Origin: Chelydra serpentina
Taxonomy: Eukaryota; Chordata; Testudines; Chelydridae
Length of the DNA stretch: 64,000 nucleotides
Direction: 5' to 3'
Assembly (NCBI GenBank): GCA_037349315.1
Contig: JBAIAC010000004.1
Span: 24,865,001-24,929,000, forward strand
The notes beneath the pieces are model-generated. The model was given only the letters and a program-made list of their open reading frames with translations. It had not been told where the DNA came from and did no database searches. Position 1 is the stretch's first letter, and each line of letters opens with the position of its first letter. The position numbers and the translations under genes are program-made. This document shows, piece after piece, positions 63,814 to 64,000 of this stretch.

Positions 63814-64000
63814 TGTACTTGTAGTTTCAGAATTACAGCTGGTTCTAAATTTCTACATTAAAAAGTGGGAAAATTTCTGGATCCTCCCTCCCCTGTTCTT
63901 GAGCTTGTTGGAATTTTTTTGAATTCTGATCAACTTTTAAATTTTGAAATGCTTAATTCTACTGAAAAAATAAAAGATCTTTTTTTATTTTTCAAATTTC
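63814..64000. other. non-coding, unassigned
   Basis: AT-rich end of the window with no feature recognised. Confidence 0.3.

Overview
This window is vertebrate nuclear DNA, most likely from a turtle or another non-avian sauropsid. There is no operon-like coding. The evidence is many CR1 LINE pieces including a long open reverse transcriptase frame, MIR-like SINEs, hAT-like and fold-back DNA transposons, ERV-type solo LTRs, and short exons with consensus GT/AG splice sites separated by kilobases of repeat-rich intron. The species assignment is inferred from repeat content only.

One host gene is supported. Eight phase-compatible exons on the + strand between 29562 and 58598 encode about 268 residues of a cyclic nucleotide-binding domain protein that I identify as CNBD2. 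The exons give an N-terminal basic helix region, a cyclic-nucleotide-binding (CNB) fold with a recognisable phosphate-binding cassette, and the start of a second CNB-like segment. The last exon in view ends with a donor site, so the gene runs past the right edge. An upstream exon candidate (328-514) is splice-flanked and phase-compatible but has no recognised homology.

The most striking mobile element is a structurally complete Ty3/gypsy retrotransposon at 19813-28261 on the minus strand. It has two 1393-bp LTRs with about five differences, a perfect 18-nt proline-tRNA-type primer binding site, a polypurine tract, and one uninterrupted 1841-codon Gag-Pol frame. Its Gag resembles the PNMA/ZCCHC12 family of domesticated vertebrate genes. 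It is young and could be active.

Layout: 1-2000 candidate exon, SINE and unassigned DNA; 2016-5050 DNA transposon, LTR-like sequence, CR1 end and a TATC/GT microsatellite; 5406-7387 three CR1 segments, one with a 395-codon reverse transcriptase frame; 8100-9720 SINE and CT-rich minisatellite; 10782-13058 a solo LTR and an LTR-like repeat; 13245-19800 CR1, SINE and fold-back repeats; 19813-28261 gypsy element; 28330-29515 GC-rich repeat and an LTR ending just before the first certain CNBD2 exon; 29562-58598 CNBD2 exons with introns full of solo LTRs, MITEs, CR1 and fold-backs; 58970-64000 CR1, L2 and a hAT-type element with a perfect 8-bp target duplication.

All comparisons were made by eye. 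Family names rest on recognition, not database search.
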